Below, piece after piece: positions 1 to 8,906 of a stretch of DNA of 11,579 nt (position 1 is the first letter of the stretch; each line of letters opens with the position of its first letter). The notes under the pieces were generated by a model, which saw only the letters and a list, made by a program, of their open reading frames with translations, was not told the origin of the DNA and did not search any database. Both the position numbers and the translations under genes were made by a program. Location of the stretch: NCBI GenBank assembly GCA_946539635.1, contig CAMNHS010000036.1, forward strand, positions 1 through 11,579, written 5' to 3'. Origin of the DNA: an uncultured Prevotellaceae bacterium (GTDB taxonomy: Bacteria; Bacteroidota; Bacteroidia; Bacteroidales; Bacteroidaceae).

Positions 1-4
1 CTAT

Positions 5-901
5 TTACGCAATGCCAGAAATTGTGATACCCTCGATACCCTTAGCAATCTTCAGTATCATTCCCTGAAGAGCCTTGCCAGGACCACACTCAACGAAGTC
101 TGTTGCTCCATCCTTCAGCATCTGCTGTACCTCGTATGTCCACTTCACAGGAGCTGTCAATTGAGCGATGAGGTTCTGCTTTATCTCTTCTGCATCAGTA
201 TGTGCCTTAGCATCAACATTCTGATATACGGGAATGCGTGGGGTAGAGAATGTAGTAGCCTCTATTGCTGCCTGCAGTTCATCCTTAGCTGGTTGCATGA
301 GAGGAGAGTGGAAAGCACCACCTACAGGTAATGGCAGAGCACGCTTTGCACCCGCTGCTGTCATTGCCTCACAAGCTGCTGCGATAGCTTCTTTGTTACC
401 AGAGATAACCAACTGACCCGGGTTGTTATAATTGGCTGGCACTACAATGTTGCCTGGCTTGCTGATAGAAGCACAGATATCTTCTATAGTCTTATCGTCG
501 AGACCGATGATAGCAGCCATTGTTGATGGAGCAGCCTCGCATGCCTTCTGCATTGCCTGTGCACGCTGAGAAACGAGTTTCAAACCATCTTCAAAAGTCA
601 GTGCACCGGCAGCTACCAATGCAGAGAACTCTCCCAAAGAATGACCACCAACCATCTCTGCATCAAATGCATCGCCAAGACAGATGGCAGAGATAACAGA
701 ATGCAGGAATACAGCTGGCTGTGTAACCTTTGTCTGCTTCAACTCTTCTGCTGTTCCCTCGAACATTATTTTTGTGATTTCAAAACCTAAGATTTCATTA
801 GCTTTGTCAAACAGTTCTTTTGCCTTAGGATTACTCTCGTATAGGTCTTTGCCCATACCTGGGAATTGGGCTCCCTGACCAGGAAATACAAATGCTTTCA
901 T
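5..901 (-). CDS. fabD: Malonyl-CoA:ACP transacylase (FabD)
   Basis: FabD moves the malonyl group from CoA to acyl carrier protein, making the extender for type II fatty acid synthesis in the cytoplasm. The 298-residue product is of normal family length and complete. The N-terminal FPGQGAQ (6-12) forms the oxyanion side of the site. The nucleophile elbow GHSLGE (86-91) carries Ser88, Arg113 in QRAQAMQ is the usual malonyl-carboxylate binder, and GAFHS (195-199) carries catalytic His198. The late ECGPGKAL motif is at 271-278. The ATG start (899-901) lies just before the GQGAQ strand, so no N-terminal extension is missing. It is the last of four leftward genes, but the 85-bp gap to trpF holds its own -7 element, so it is probably transcribed at least partly on its own. 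The stop codon is only 4 bp from the window edge, so its downstream neighbour is unseen. The assignment rests on motifs and is secure. Confidence 0.97.
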   Translation of the reverse strand: MKAFVFPGQGAQFPGMGKDLYESNPKAKELFDKANEILGFEITKIMFEGTAEELKQTKVTQPAVFLHSVISAICLGDAFDAEMVGGHSLGEFSALVAAGALTFEDGLKLVSQRAQAMQKACEAAPSTMAAIIGLDDKTIEDICASISKPGNIVVPANYNNPGQLVISGNKEAIAAACEAMTAAGAKRALPLPVGGAFHSPLMQPAKDELQAAIEATTFSTPRIPVYQNVDAKAHTDAEEIKQNLIAQLTAPVKWTYEVQQMLKDGATDFVECGPGKALQGMILKIAKGIEGITISGIA

Positions 902-939
902 TTTTATATTCGTTTTAATGGTTATAAAATTTTCGCGTG

Positions 940-947
940 CAAAGTTA
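940..947 (-). promoter_or_regulatory. Bacteroidota -7 element upstream of fabD
   Basis: Read on the minus strand this is TAACTTTG, a match to TAnnTTTG, placed 38 bp before the fabD ATG. That would give a short AT-rich leader of about 30 nt. No TTTG sits at the expected 19-20 bp upstream; the nearest CAAA on the plus strand, at 960-963, is too close. The promoter is therefore predicted from the -7 box alone. Confidence 0.5.
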
Positions 948-986
948 TAAAAAAAATCTCAAACAACCTAATAATATGGTATTTAT

Positions 987-1655
987 TTATGACAATTCTT
1001 TTAGGAAGGCTTTTAGTTTGTCAACATCTTTCATACCGGGTGCTTTTTCAAATTTGGAATTGAGGTCTATGCCTACACACATAGGATGCTTGAATGCCTT
1101 TACGGCTTCTGCATCATCGGGCCCGATGCCTCCTGAAAGCAGGAAAGGAATGTTTCCGTCATACAGGTTTATCAGCGACCAGTCAAAGTGCTTGCCTGTT
1201 CCTCCAACGGTTTGTGTGCTTTTAGTGTCAAAGAGAAACATATCAACATGTCCTTTGTAGGTTTTCCATTTAAGGATGTCTGACTCCTCGTTGATGTTCA
1301 GAGCCTTGATGATTTTTACGTTTGGAAGGATGTCTGGCACCAATGTTTTTTTCAGATTATCAATATATATAGTTGATTCGTTACCATGCAACTGAATATA
1401 GTCGAGCTTGTAATTGTATGCCTGTGTAACAACATTCTGCGGCATTTCGTCAACAAAAACTCCAACGTACGAGACATCGTTAATATCTTTTATAGCTGGA
1501 TTTTTGAAATCTGGTATGATGCCGGCATTAGTGCTTATACTTTGCACATAGCGTGGACTCTTGGGCCAAAAGATGAGGCCTATCATGTTAACTCCAAGTG
1601 CAATTACTTGCTGTATATTCTCGGCATCTCTCATGCCGCATACTTTTATTTTCAT
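987..1655 (-). CDS. trpF: Phosphoribosylanthranilate isomerase (TrpF)
   Basis: TrpF catalyses the Amadori rearrangement of N-(5'-phosphoribosyl)anthranilate to CdRP, the third step of tryptophan synthesis, on a single-domain (beta-alpha)8 barrel. The 222-residue protein opens with KVCGM (4-8), where Cys6 is the catalytic base of the family. GLIFWPKSPRYV (26-37) follows, then QLHGNE (88-93), FDTKS with Asp143 as general acid, GGTGKHFDW (151-159), and the phosphate-binding LSGGIGPDD (173-181) and GIDLNSKFE (195-203). All catalytic landmarks are present, so it should be active. It begins 15 bp after the upstream Omp85 gene with no visible promoter between them, so it is probably cotranscribed with the tam genes. 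No other trp gene lies in the window. The gap to fabD shows no convincing terminator hairpin. Confidence 0.96.
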   Translation of the reverse strand: MKIKVCGMRDAENIQQVIALGVNMIGLIFWPKSPRYVQSISTNAGIIPDFKNPAIKDINDVSYVGVFVDEMPQNVVTQAYNYKLDYIQLHGNESTIYIDNLKKTLVPDILPNVKIIKALNINEESDILKWKTYKGHVDMFLFDTKSTQTVGGTGKHFDWSLINLYDGNIPFLLSGGIGPDDAEAVKAFKHPMCVGIDLNSKFEKAPGMKDVDKLKAFLKELS

Positions 1656-1670
1656 GGAATATTTTTTTAA

Positions 1671-4151
1671 TTAGAATGGATATCCGATTGCAAAATTGAG
1701 CACTTGTGAGCTGCTGAATTTTCCTTTGAAGAAACCCTTTTGATATGGGGTATGAATAGCATAACCCCAATCCAGACGTATAACAAAGAAGTCGAGGTCA
1801 TATCTTATGCCGACACCGATATCTGTTGCCAAATCAAACTTTGCGGGGTCTCCACGCCCTTCTTTCTTGTAGTATTCACGATTGCTGTGTCTCAGGCTCC
1901 ATACGTTACCGGCATCCAAGAAGAGAGCTCCGTACAAACTTCCGAACAGATGTGGACGATATTCCAGATTCAGTACAGCTTTGCAGTCACCATTGTGGTT
2001 AAGGTATGCTAATGTTCTGTCATCATAGTGTACTTCACCCGGACCGATATTTCTCATTGTGAAACCGCGCAAATCATTAGCACCACCGATATAGAATAGT
2101 TCTGAGAATGGCGCCATGCTGTTATTGCCGTATGCTGTCAGTATGCCTCCGTAGAAGTGCATCACAAAACTGGTATGGCTGTCAATGCCACCAATGGTCC
2201 ATGTCTTCTTTATGTCGGCCTCGAACTTCAGGAATTGCGAGAATGGTGTGCCGAATAACTTCTTGCCTTTCTCGTTGAGTTTCTTGCCCCTAATGAGTGC
2301 TCCCAAATCGCATAGGTTACCTGCTTCGCTGACGGTTCCTTGGAAATATATCGGATTGCGAAATGCCACAGGTGAATTGTATGTATAGGTATAGCGTATC
2401 TTTGGAGTCATCTCATCATTTAATGCTATAATGGCTGTTGGCGATTTCTTTACCTTCTCCAAATAGTCGTCTGTTATATCCGTTGTTCGTCCATAAGTTA
2501 GTATCAATGGTGACAAACGATGCACACTGTTCGCTGTGGGCTGGAAAAGGTATGAGAATTCAGCGGAAAGAATATTCCTTCTGAAGAATCCAGCCCTGCG
2601 TATTGTCTCTCCAGAAACAGATATAATTGTTGCAGGAGTGGTGTACCATCTGCGTCTGAATCTTCTTGTGCCGTTTTCTTGAGCGCTTTTTGATTTCGTT
2701 AGGAAGTTTGGCCAAAGCAGTCGTGGGAAGGTGATTTCTGTCGAGAGGTCGAAGTTATAACTGTTTCCCATGTGTTGTCCTCCTCCCACTTGGAATTCAT
2801 AGTTCGCTCCTGCTGATATTGTCAACGACTCTCCTCCTCTAAAAGCGTTACGTTTTGTAACACCCACTCTCACACCGGGTCCTACGCGGCCTGATGTCTT
2901 TCCGATACCATTAGCCTCAAAGGTAAAGTCGTATGGTTTGTCGAGAACTGTTGTCACATACATATCGAGCACTCCTGCTCCTGCTCTGGTGTCGAGGGAG
3001 TCGTTACCTCGCCTGACTCCTACAGAGTCGGCAATGGTATGCAATGTGCCGTCTGGATTCATTCTTTTCCTGAAGGAGATATCGATGCTTGAGAATATAC
3101 CCTTCGATGCTAAGGCGTTGATACTCTCGTCATAGGCATCCTGTGAGAAGAGCATACCAGGTCTTAACTTCGTATCAGCAAGAATAATCCTTGGTCGGAT
3201 AGGAGGCTTTGGCTTGATGCTGTCCTCTTTATGCTTGCGTGCAAATTTCAGCGTTAGGAAACGGGTTGAGACAGAATCTGTTACCTGTTCTCTCATCTCG
3301 CGTTTTATTGTCACATTGGTTGTTCCGATAACCCATTTCTTCAAGGCATCCTCGGGTAGGGAGTCAGCAAGATGAACCTGTAGATGTACCTTACCTGGTG
3401 TTGCTACGGTGTCTGCCAAATATGAGGTGTATGATGGCTTGTAGTCGTAATATCCGTGGTTTCTCAAGAGACGGTAAATTCTTGTTCTTTCGTCATCGAG
3501 ACTCACAACGGAGAAAGGGTCTCCGCTATGAAGGGTTGAGAGGTTCTTGTTTCTCTTGGTTGGAGAGAATGAATCACCATAGATTATTCTGTTATATATA
3601 TCGGTCGGATAGTTAGAGTAGCTGATGGTATCCAAAGTGTATAGATGTCCGAAGTTTACATGATACCTGATTTTTTGCTGCTTTGCCATTCCCGACGAAT
3701 CCCTTCTGCCGTGATCTGTCGTTTCGTAAGTGATGTTGCTAGAGAAATAACCATTATTCTGCAATACACTTTCTGCCACCGAAGCGCGTAGGGTAGGGTT
3801 GACATTGCTCATGAGGACAGGAGCCTTTCCAAAAGAACTGGTGAGCCATTTAGCAAATTTGCTGTCCTTGTTGTGCCAAGAGTTATATATCCACAAGCCA
3901 TAAGGGAAAATAGTACGATAATAGCTGCTGCCAAATAGTGCACCATTCGGCTTTGTGGCAAGTGCTGCCTCCACCTCCGCTTTTGTGTCTGCAAAGTGAC
4001 TGTTATGTCCTTGCGGTTCTCCTTTCCAGTCTATCTTCTCCAAGCCGATATATAGTTGCTCTCCCTCCTCAAGATGCGAAGTAGTAGAGCATGCAGCAAG
4101 GAACAGCAGGCAGATGGGGATACATATGTATGAAAGAATATATTGTCTCAT
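1671..4151 (-). CDS. TamL-type BamA/TamA family outer-membrane lipoprotein (first copy)
   Basis: This is an Omp85-superfamily outer-membrane barrel with periplasmic POTRA-like repeats, here lipid-anchored as in the TamL variants known from Bacteroidota. The 826-residue protein has a lipoprotein signal ending in LAAC with Cys21. POTRA-like helix-strand units are visible around NNGYFSSNITYE (132-143), NHGYYDYKPSY (231-241) and SKGIFSSIDISF (349-360). The barrel starts at about 405, with NAFRGGESLTIS near 435-446. The loop-6 signature is GGANDLRGF (Arg695), followed by LFLDAGNVW (744-752) and a C-terminal strand ending NFAIGYPF with terminal Phe. No acidic surface-export signal follows Cys21, which fits a periplasm-facing anchor. 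It starts 7 bp after the tamB stop, so the two are almost certainly cotranscribed and their products probably partners. BamA itself is less likely because of the lipobox and the tamB linkage. The exact substrate is unknown. Confidence 0.9.
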   Translation of the reverse strand: MRQYILSYICIPICLLFLAACSTTSHLEEGEQLYIGLEKIDWKGEPQGHNSHFADTKAEVEAALATKPNGALFGSSYYRTIFPYGLWIYNSWHNKDSKFAKWLTSSFGKAPVLMSNVNPTLRASVAESVLQNNGYFSSNITYETTDHGRRDSSGMAKQQKIRYHVNFGHLYTLDTISYSNYPTDIYNRIIYGDSFSPTKRNKNLSTLHSGDPFSVVSLDDERTRIYRLLRNHGYYDYKPSYTSYLADTVATPGKVHLQVHLADSLPEDALKKWVIGTTNVTIKREMREQVTDSVSTRFLTLKFARKHKEDSIKPKPPIRPRIILADTKLRPGMLFSQDAYDESINALASKGIFSSIDISFRKRMNPDGTLHTIADSVGVRRGNDSLDTRAGAGVLDMYVTTVLDKPYDFTFEANGIGKTSGRVGPGVRVGVTKRNAFRGGESLTISAGANYEFQVGGGQHMGNSYNFDLSTEITFPRLLWPNFLTKSKSAQENGTRRFRRRWYTTPATIISVSGETIRRAGFFRRNILSAEFSYLFQPTANSVHRLSPLILTYGRTTDITDDYLEKVKKSPTAIIALNDEMTPKIRYTYTYNSPVAFRNPIYFQGTVSEAGNLCDLGALIRGKKLNEKGKKLFGTPFSQFLKFEADIKKTWTIGGIDSHTSFVMHFYGGILTAYGNNSMAPFSELFYIGGANDLRGFTMRNIGPGEVHYDDRTLAYLNHNGDCKAVLNLEYRPHLFGSLYGALFLDAGNVWSLRHSNREYYKKEGRGDPAKFDLATDIGVGIRYDLDFFVIRLDWGYAIHTPYQKGFFKGKFSSSQVLNFAIGYPF

Positions 4152-4158
4152 GTATGCT

Positions 4159-7100
4159 TTATTGTTGTGGACGTTGTGGAAGACGTTGCGGTTCTACTGT
4201 TTTTGGAGAATAAAAGAGGTCCTTCAGCTTCTGCAGTTTTCTCTTATACATATAACCTGCTCCATACTGTCTGACATATCCCTCGAGGAAGTCATAGACA
4301 TTGTCCTTGAAGAATAGTCGCATATATTGGTTAGATGTCTCTGAGAGTCTGTATTGCACATCGACATTGTCAAAGAATGACCTATTCTGTCCAGACACAT
4401 CGTTGCCGGTAGAAATCTTTCCTCCAACAGAGATGTTCAGTCTGTTGTTCCAGAAGCGTTTCGCGAATTTGAATGTGTAGTCGGTATGCATCGTACCATC
4501 ATCGCTGGTAGTCTTATCCATTCCCATCTGGAAGTCCATCGTCTTGAGTGCATTGCCGGCAATGTTGTTTATCTCTGATTGCAGGAAGCTGTTCAGGGCA
4601 GAACTCATAGAGAATGATGAGGTATTGCTGTCAGAGAGATACATACCAGTGGTAAGCATCGTTACTGCCACCTTTCCTCTCGCTTCTGTTGACATCATTG
4701 CCAGTTCGCTGGCTATTGCCTGGTCTTCTGGTGCTTCGATGATGAATTCCAGTCCCATGTCTTTCAGTGATTTTGTTATTACAACACCACAGTTGAATGT
4801 TACCATCTTGTTTGCTCCATTATCGGATACAGAAGCCTTTACGCGTTCTGTTGCCGTGATGTTCATGCGAGGATTGAGCAGGTCACCCGTGAACTCTAAC
4901 CAAGAGCCGCTGGCAATAGTGAAGGTTTTGAGCGGAATGACAGGAAGAGAATATTTCATCTCACCCTCATTGATAGTATATCTGCCAGTGATGGTGATTT
5001 CTCCAGAGTCATACTTCATCTTCAGGTTACCACCTCCCACAAGGTCGAGGTAGTTGGAGTGGTCAGCATTAATCCAACATTTAACATGCGCTCCATCGAT
5101 GACATTGACAGTAAAGTTCATCAGCATACCATCCACAGCAGGTTTTATTGTGGTGACATTTGTTGTATCGCTGAGATTGGTGAAGGTAACGAGTTCCTTC
5201 AGACGGTTATCTGTTGTAATAGGTGAGTCTCTCAGAATGTAGTTAAGGTCTGTTGACGGCAGCACATCCAGTCGTCCTATTACCCTTAGCTTTGACAACT
5301 CGCCTCGCACACCGCAATAGAAGTTCACAAAGGCCTTGCCGTAGGCTTCTGACTTTGGCGTTTCCTTGGCATCAATGAGCAGGAAGTTCTCAGCTTTCAT
5401 CCTCAGGTTTACAGTGATGTGATCGAGGTCAGCGAAATCAATCTCACCGCTTGCTATGAGCGGACTATCGTTAGAGGCATAAACCTGGAAGTTTTCCAAT
5501 AAAAGTTTTGAGTTCTGTATTCTCACAGGGTCGTCATCAAAACGCATCTTCACACCATATGGTATGCTGATGAGGCTGGCATTCTCAAGGAATAGCTCAC
5601 CATTTACTATCGGCTTGCTTGTAGTACCCTGAACAGTGAGAGAGCCATCCGCAGTACCTTCCAATCCTACTATCTGGTCTTCTATGAAACCATTGATAAG
5701 GTTGAGAGGACATTTCTTCAGGTCGGCAGTCAGCGACAGGTTTTCTGTTGTGTTGTTATAGCGTCCAACGATTGTTGCTATCTCTCTGTCGTCAAGTGCT
5801 ACGGTACCGTCAACATAGTGTTGGTTACCCTCTTCTTCCGGCATATACACAAACTGTGTGCTGAGGTTTCCGATAGGGGATTTCTCATACACCATATTTT
5901 CGACACTCATATCTGTCGATACAGTCATCTCCGTCATGCTGTTCATCACGACATGGAAGTCTCCGTCCAACATACCGCTAACCTTCGGAGCGTATGGTAT
6001 TCCGCTGGTCAGCTTCTGGAGGTTTATGCGAGTCAGCGACAGTGTCAAATCCTGCCATGCGTCATGCGAACCAGATATGAGTTCTAATCCCATACCATCG
6101 TCCGACCTCATCTTTACATTGGCAGTAATGGCATTTTTCTTTCCGAGAGTGATATGGTTGTCTTTGTTGAGGTGGAACTTCGCATATCCTATCACCGGCT
6201 CGTCAGGAGTAAGACGAATCCTTAATCTCCTATTGTCACCCTGGTTTTCGTCTTTCGTCTTTCGTCCTTCGTCTTGGTTTTCGTTTTCGTTATCGTCCTC
6301 GTTGACCACCATCGCTTCCAAACCGAGTTTCAATGCCAGTTCGTTATTGTTGTCAAAAATGTTTGTGTTCAGGGTCAGTCCTTGCTCCAATAATTCTCCG
6401 TCTGCGAGTGCTGCAAAGACGATGTCGTTTGGTTCATAGTTCTGTACCCTCAGGGCATAGGTCATCTTCATCGGTGTTATGATGTTGCCCAAAGAGTCGA
6501 GTATATGGTTGGTACTGTTAATCTTCAGTCCTATGGTGTCGAGCTGATATCCTGCTGTCTGCAGTTTGTGCATTCGCAGTTCGCCATTGATGCCGTTTTC
6601 CCTCGAAACATGGAATCGTGCCAAAACCCTATCGAAGTTTATGTCGTAGTATTTTGCGAAGCGTGATATAGGATTCTCCTTACCACATCTGAGGTAGAAG
6701 TTCAGCTTTGGCAATGCATCCCTTATTTCAGCCTGATTGAAGGCATAGTTGTTCATCTGTTTGTTTAATATCTTCGACAGTTCGTTGGCTTGTCTCATGA
6801 GCCATTCGTAACCGCCTCGCATAGTGATGAGCGATTCGAAGTCGCCACAATGTATGTCAGCCCTTGTAGTGTCTCGTCGTGTCAGCAGTCCCAATACTAT
6901 GTCGTCAGAATGGAATGTCTGTGCAGAGTCTGTTATGGTGATGTCGCTGATGATGCCGTTTAGCCTTATGTCGTCATACACATCGGTGCTTCGTGGCAAA
7001 CCAGGAATCTTTGGCAGTTTTATGCCGCTCTGATGCACCTCAAAGTCATAGTGTCCACAAAGTCCTATCTTCAATGGAACATCCACCAGATGCATCTGGT

Positions 7101-8868
7101 AGAGGTCTATGTTTCTCATATCTGTGAACATTGTTGCCTTTATGCCTGTTGGCTTCATGTTGTCCATCAAGGCATCGAGCAGAATCTCTCCTTCCAATGC
7201 CTTGCTTCGAGGGTTGAGAGTAGCTTTTATGACACGGGTGTCGGCATGCACCTTTCCTGATAGTGTCAGGTCTCCGAGACCATATTGATGCAGGTCTGGC
7301 ATTCCCAGTTTGCGCAAGTCGCTGCTGTTCATCCTGAAACTGTTCATGCCGGCATCAATGTCGTATGCCATCGTCTTGTAGTTGAAGGTGCCGTTGGATT
7401 TCAGTTTACCACCGTCGTCAGTCCTTATGTCGGCAATATAGTCTATGTTGGCACCGCTGATGGTGGCATCAATGTCTCCCTGTGCCCTGAGATATCTGTA
7501 TGTCTTTACCTTCGCCTTTGCCTTTGCCCTGAACATCGGACTGTCATAGTTCATTGGGTACGACAGGTCGAACGGTCTTATATCTACAGATGCGAGGGTA
7601 GGGATGTCGGCCTTGACAAATGGAATATGCAGATTTCGCATATTTCCATGCACTTCTGTCGAGATAGTCATTGGCATCACGGGCAGATATTTACGCAATG
7701 GTGCAGCATCCGTCAGTTTCAATCCCTCAACAATCTTCAGTACATCGCTGCGTCCTATGCTGGCATCCAGTCGTGCATCAATAGGTCCTGTGCTACCTTC
7801 GTCAAAAGCATTGAGGGCCATATTCAGGTGTGTGGAAATCCTGCTGGCAGAAGTCTGCAACGAACCATCCACAACAACCCTCGTGGTGTCCATATCTACC
7901 TTCGCCGACAATGTCGAGGTCAGGCCTGTAATCGGCTTTGCCGCTTCGCTAGTCGAAGAATCTTGAAACCTGAAACCTGAAACCTCCTCACCTAAGAACA
8001 CCGTTTCCGTGCATTCTTTTATGTTAGCCGAGAACAGCGGTTTGCTATTTACGAGAGCGAAGGAGAGGTCTTCTATGTTTGCTTTAAGATTCTCTATGCG
8101 GTAGGTGTCATAATTTGCTGCTCTGATGCCGGCACCGATGCCTTTGATGCCTAATTGCATATTCACCGTCGTGTCGCGAGGGTCTGCATTTTCCTGCATT
8201 GCGAAGTCTATGCCGTTAGCATTCAAGGATAGGGTGTCCACCTTTGCGCCGTAGCCATTAAAATATTTTACGCCGCCATTGAAGGTGCCGACGCTATAGT
8301 GTTGCTTTCCGAGGTCGAAGACGCCATCCTCTGCTTTTGCCATGATGCCTCTTACGACAACAGGAATGCTGTCACCCTTCATCATCATCCAAAGGTTTAC
8401 GTTTGTGATGTTCGCCTTCTGGAGGTTTATGGTGTAAGGCAGTTCTGTCTTCGAAGTGTCCTCTGGTGCTTCGTAGTTCAGGTCCAGATTTACGTTGGCA
8501 GTGTCTGCCTCGAGCGTTGTGATGTCGATATTGTTGTCCAGCAGGGCAAGGGGCTGCCATCCTACTGTGGCGCGTCCCAAGTAGATGTCAAATTGCGGGC
8601 TGTCTGGTAGAGTGTCGCAAGGTACGAGCCACTTGGCACTCCTCACCTTACATTGTGTCACCTCCAAGTCCAGAGGCCATACTATGTGGATTGTGCCGAT
8701 AGATATCTGCATGCCGGTCTTTTCGGAAGCAACCTTGCTGCCATAGTCAACCGCCCAGTTCTGCACAGCAGGTATGTATAGCGCTATTGCCAACAGCACT
8801 ACCAACACTATCGGAGTCAGAATAACCCCAAGCAGAACTTTTAATATGACAGATAGACTATGTTTCAC
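4159..8868 (-). CDS. tamB: TamB-family translocation/assembly module protein (AsmA-like, DUF490)
   Basis: This large protein should run from an inner-membrane signal anchor across the periplasm to a TamA/TamL barrel. TamB relatives are implicated in outer-membrane protein assembly and lipid transport. I chose the GTG at 8868 (MKHSLSV, 1569 residues). A TTG at 8880 would add four residues, there is no ATG, and an in-frame stop lies at 8887-8889. One hydrophobic helix (about 11-33) is followed by PAVQNWAVDYG, the usual TamB opening. A long beta-rich body comes next, then the C-terminal TamB domain with YTINEGEMKYS (from 1297), a GSWLEFTGDLLNP segment (about 1321-1333) and NSFLQSEINNIAG near 1427-1439. 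Two stretches look inserted: VSGFRFQ (about 295-302) and an Asp/Glu/Asn/Lys-rich low-complexity run (about 855-878). Both are translations of tandem 7-bp repeats. The gene heads the leftward operon with its own promoter, and the first tamL follows after 7 bp. Confidence 0.9.
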   Translation of the reverse strand: MKHSLSVILKVLLGVILTPIVLVVLLAIALYIPAVQNWAVDYGSKVASEKTGMQISIGTIHIVWPLDLEVTQCKVRSAKWLVPCDTLPDSPQFDIYLGRATVGWQPLALLDNNIDITTLEADTANVNLDLNYEAPEDTSKTELPYTINLQKANITNVNLWMMMKGDSIPVVVRGIMAKAEDGVFDLGKQHYSVGTFNGGVKYFNGYGAKVDTLSLNANGIDFAMQENADPRDTTVNMQLGIKGIGAGIRAANYDTYRIENLKANIEDLSFALVNSKPLFSANIKECTETVFLGEEVSGFRFQDSSTSEAAKPITGLTSTLSAKVDMDTTRVVVDGSLQTSASRISTHLNMALNAFDEGSTGPIDARLDASIGRSDVLKIVEGLKLTDAAPLRKYLPVMPMTISTEVHGNMRNLHIPFVKADIPTLASVDIRPFDLSYPMNYDSPMFRAKAKAKVKTYRYLRAQGDIDATISGANIDYIADIRTDDGGKLKSNGTFNYKTMAYDIDAGMNSFRMNSSDLRKLGMPDLHQYGLGDLTLSGKVHADTRVIKATLNPRSKALEGEILLDALMDNMKPTGIKATMFTDMRNIDLYQMHLVDVPLKIGLCGHYDFEVHQSGIKLPKIPGLPRSTDVYDDIRLNGIISDITITDSAQTFHSDDIVLGLLTRRDTTRADIHCGDFESLITMRGGYEWLMRQANELSKILNKQMNNYAFNQAEIRDALPKLNFYLRCGKENPISRFAKYYDINFDRVLARFHVSRENGINGELRMHKLQTAGYQLDTIGLKINSTNHILDSLGNIITPMKMTYALRVQNYEPNDIVFAALADGELLEQGLTLNTNIFDNNNELALKLGLEAMVVNEDDNENENQDEGRKTKDENQGDNRRLRIRLTPDEPVIGYAKFHLNKDNHITLGKKNAITANVKMRSDDGMGLELISGSHDAWQDLTLSLTRINLQKLTSGIPYAPKVSGMLDGDFHVVMNSMTEMTVSTDMSVENMVYEKSPIGNLSTQFVYMPEEEGNQHYVDGTVALDDREIATIVGRYNNTTENLSLTADLKKCPLNLINGFIEDQIVGLEGTADGSLTVQGTTSKPIVNGELFLENASLISIPYGVKMRFDDDPVRIQNSKLLLENFQVYASNDSPLIASGEIDFADLDHITVNLRMKAENFLLIDAKETPKSEAYGKAFVNFYCGVRGELSKLRVIGRLDVLPSTDLNYILRDSPITTDNRLKELVTFTNLSDTTNVTTIKPAVDGMLMNFTVNVIDGAHVKCWINADHSNYLDLVGGGNLKMKYDSGEITITGRYTINEGEMKYSLPVIPLKTFTIASGSWLEFTGDLLNPRMNITATERVKASVSDNGANKMVTFNCGVVITKSLKDMGLEFIIEAPEDQAIASELAMMSTEARGKVAVTMLTTGMYLSDSNTSSFSMSSALNSFLQSEINNIAGNALKTMDFQMGMDKTTSDDGTMHTDYTFKFAKRFWNNRLNISVGGKISTGNDVSGQNRSFFDNVDVQYRLSETSNQYMRLFFKDNVYDFLEGYVRQYGAGYMYKRKLQKLKDLFYSPKTVEPQRLPQRPQQ
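6247..6274. repeat. Tandem heptamer array, four TTCGTCY units, inside tamB
   Basis: On the plus strand the units are TTCGTCT, TTCGTCT, TTCGTCC and TTCGTCT, head to tail without gaps. GGTTTTCGT flanks the array on both sides (6243-6251 and 6276-6284), and related TTCGTT units continue to about 6290. Translated on the minus strand, the array and its edges give the charged, low-complexity part of TamB (ENQDEGRKTKDENQ). Seven is not a multiple of three, so gain or loss of one unit would shift the reading frame. Confidence 0.9.
7964..7984. repeat. Tandem heptamer array, three TGAAACC units, inside tamB
   Basis: Three exact head-to-tail copies of TGAAACC (GGTTTCA on the coding strand) encode the VSGFRFQ stretch of TamB. 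The total of 21 bp is in frame. The same heptamer, in mixed TGAAACC/TGAAACT form, recurs about 1 kb away in the promoter region at 8977-9004. Confidence 0.9.
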
Positions 8869-8871
8869 GTC

Positions 8872-8885
8872 AATAACCAATAACC
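8872..8885. repeat. Two-copy heptamer AATAACC over the tamB start
   Basis: Two exact AATAACC copies (GGTTATT on the coding strand) lie directly upstream of the GTG start. They cover the alternative TTG start at 8878-8880, which makes that TTG a weaker candidate. Two copies alone could be chance; it is listed because three longer heptamer arrays lie nearby. Confidence 0.5.
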
Positions 8886-8906
8886 TTTATATATACACAG
8901 CGCCTG

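Noticed and set aside
902..986. Possible terminator between trpF and fabD
   Set aside because: The stretch is AT-rich with T-runs on the minus strand, but no inverted repeat able to form a stable stem was found.
4086..4091. Surface-export signal after the lipidated Cys of the first TamL
   Set aside because: The residues after Cys21 are STTSHLEEG, without the acidic cluster directly behind the Cys used for surface lipoproteins. The Glu pair comes too late to support the claim.
7509..7529. CCTTTG-like hexamer repeat in tamB, encoding KAKAKVK
   Set aside because: It is imperfect, has only two to three units, is in phase with codons and is explained by a simple Lys/Ala-rich beta strand. It is not part of the 7-bp repeat pattern.
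7285..7980. Long open frame of 231 codons on the strand opposite tamB
   Set aside because: It is antisense to a continuous tamB frame with clear family features, and has no promoter, recognisable motif or plausible protein composition.
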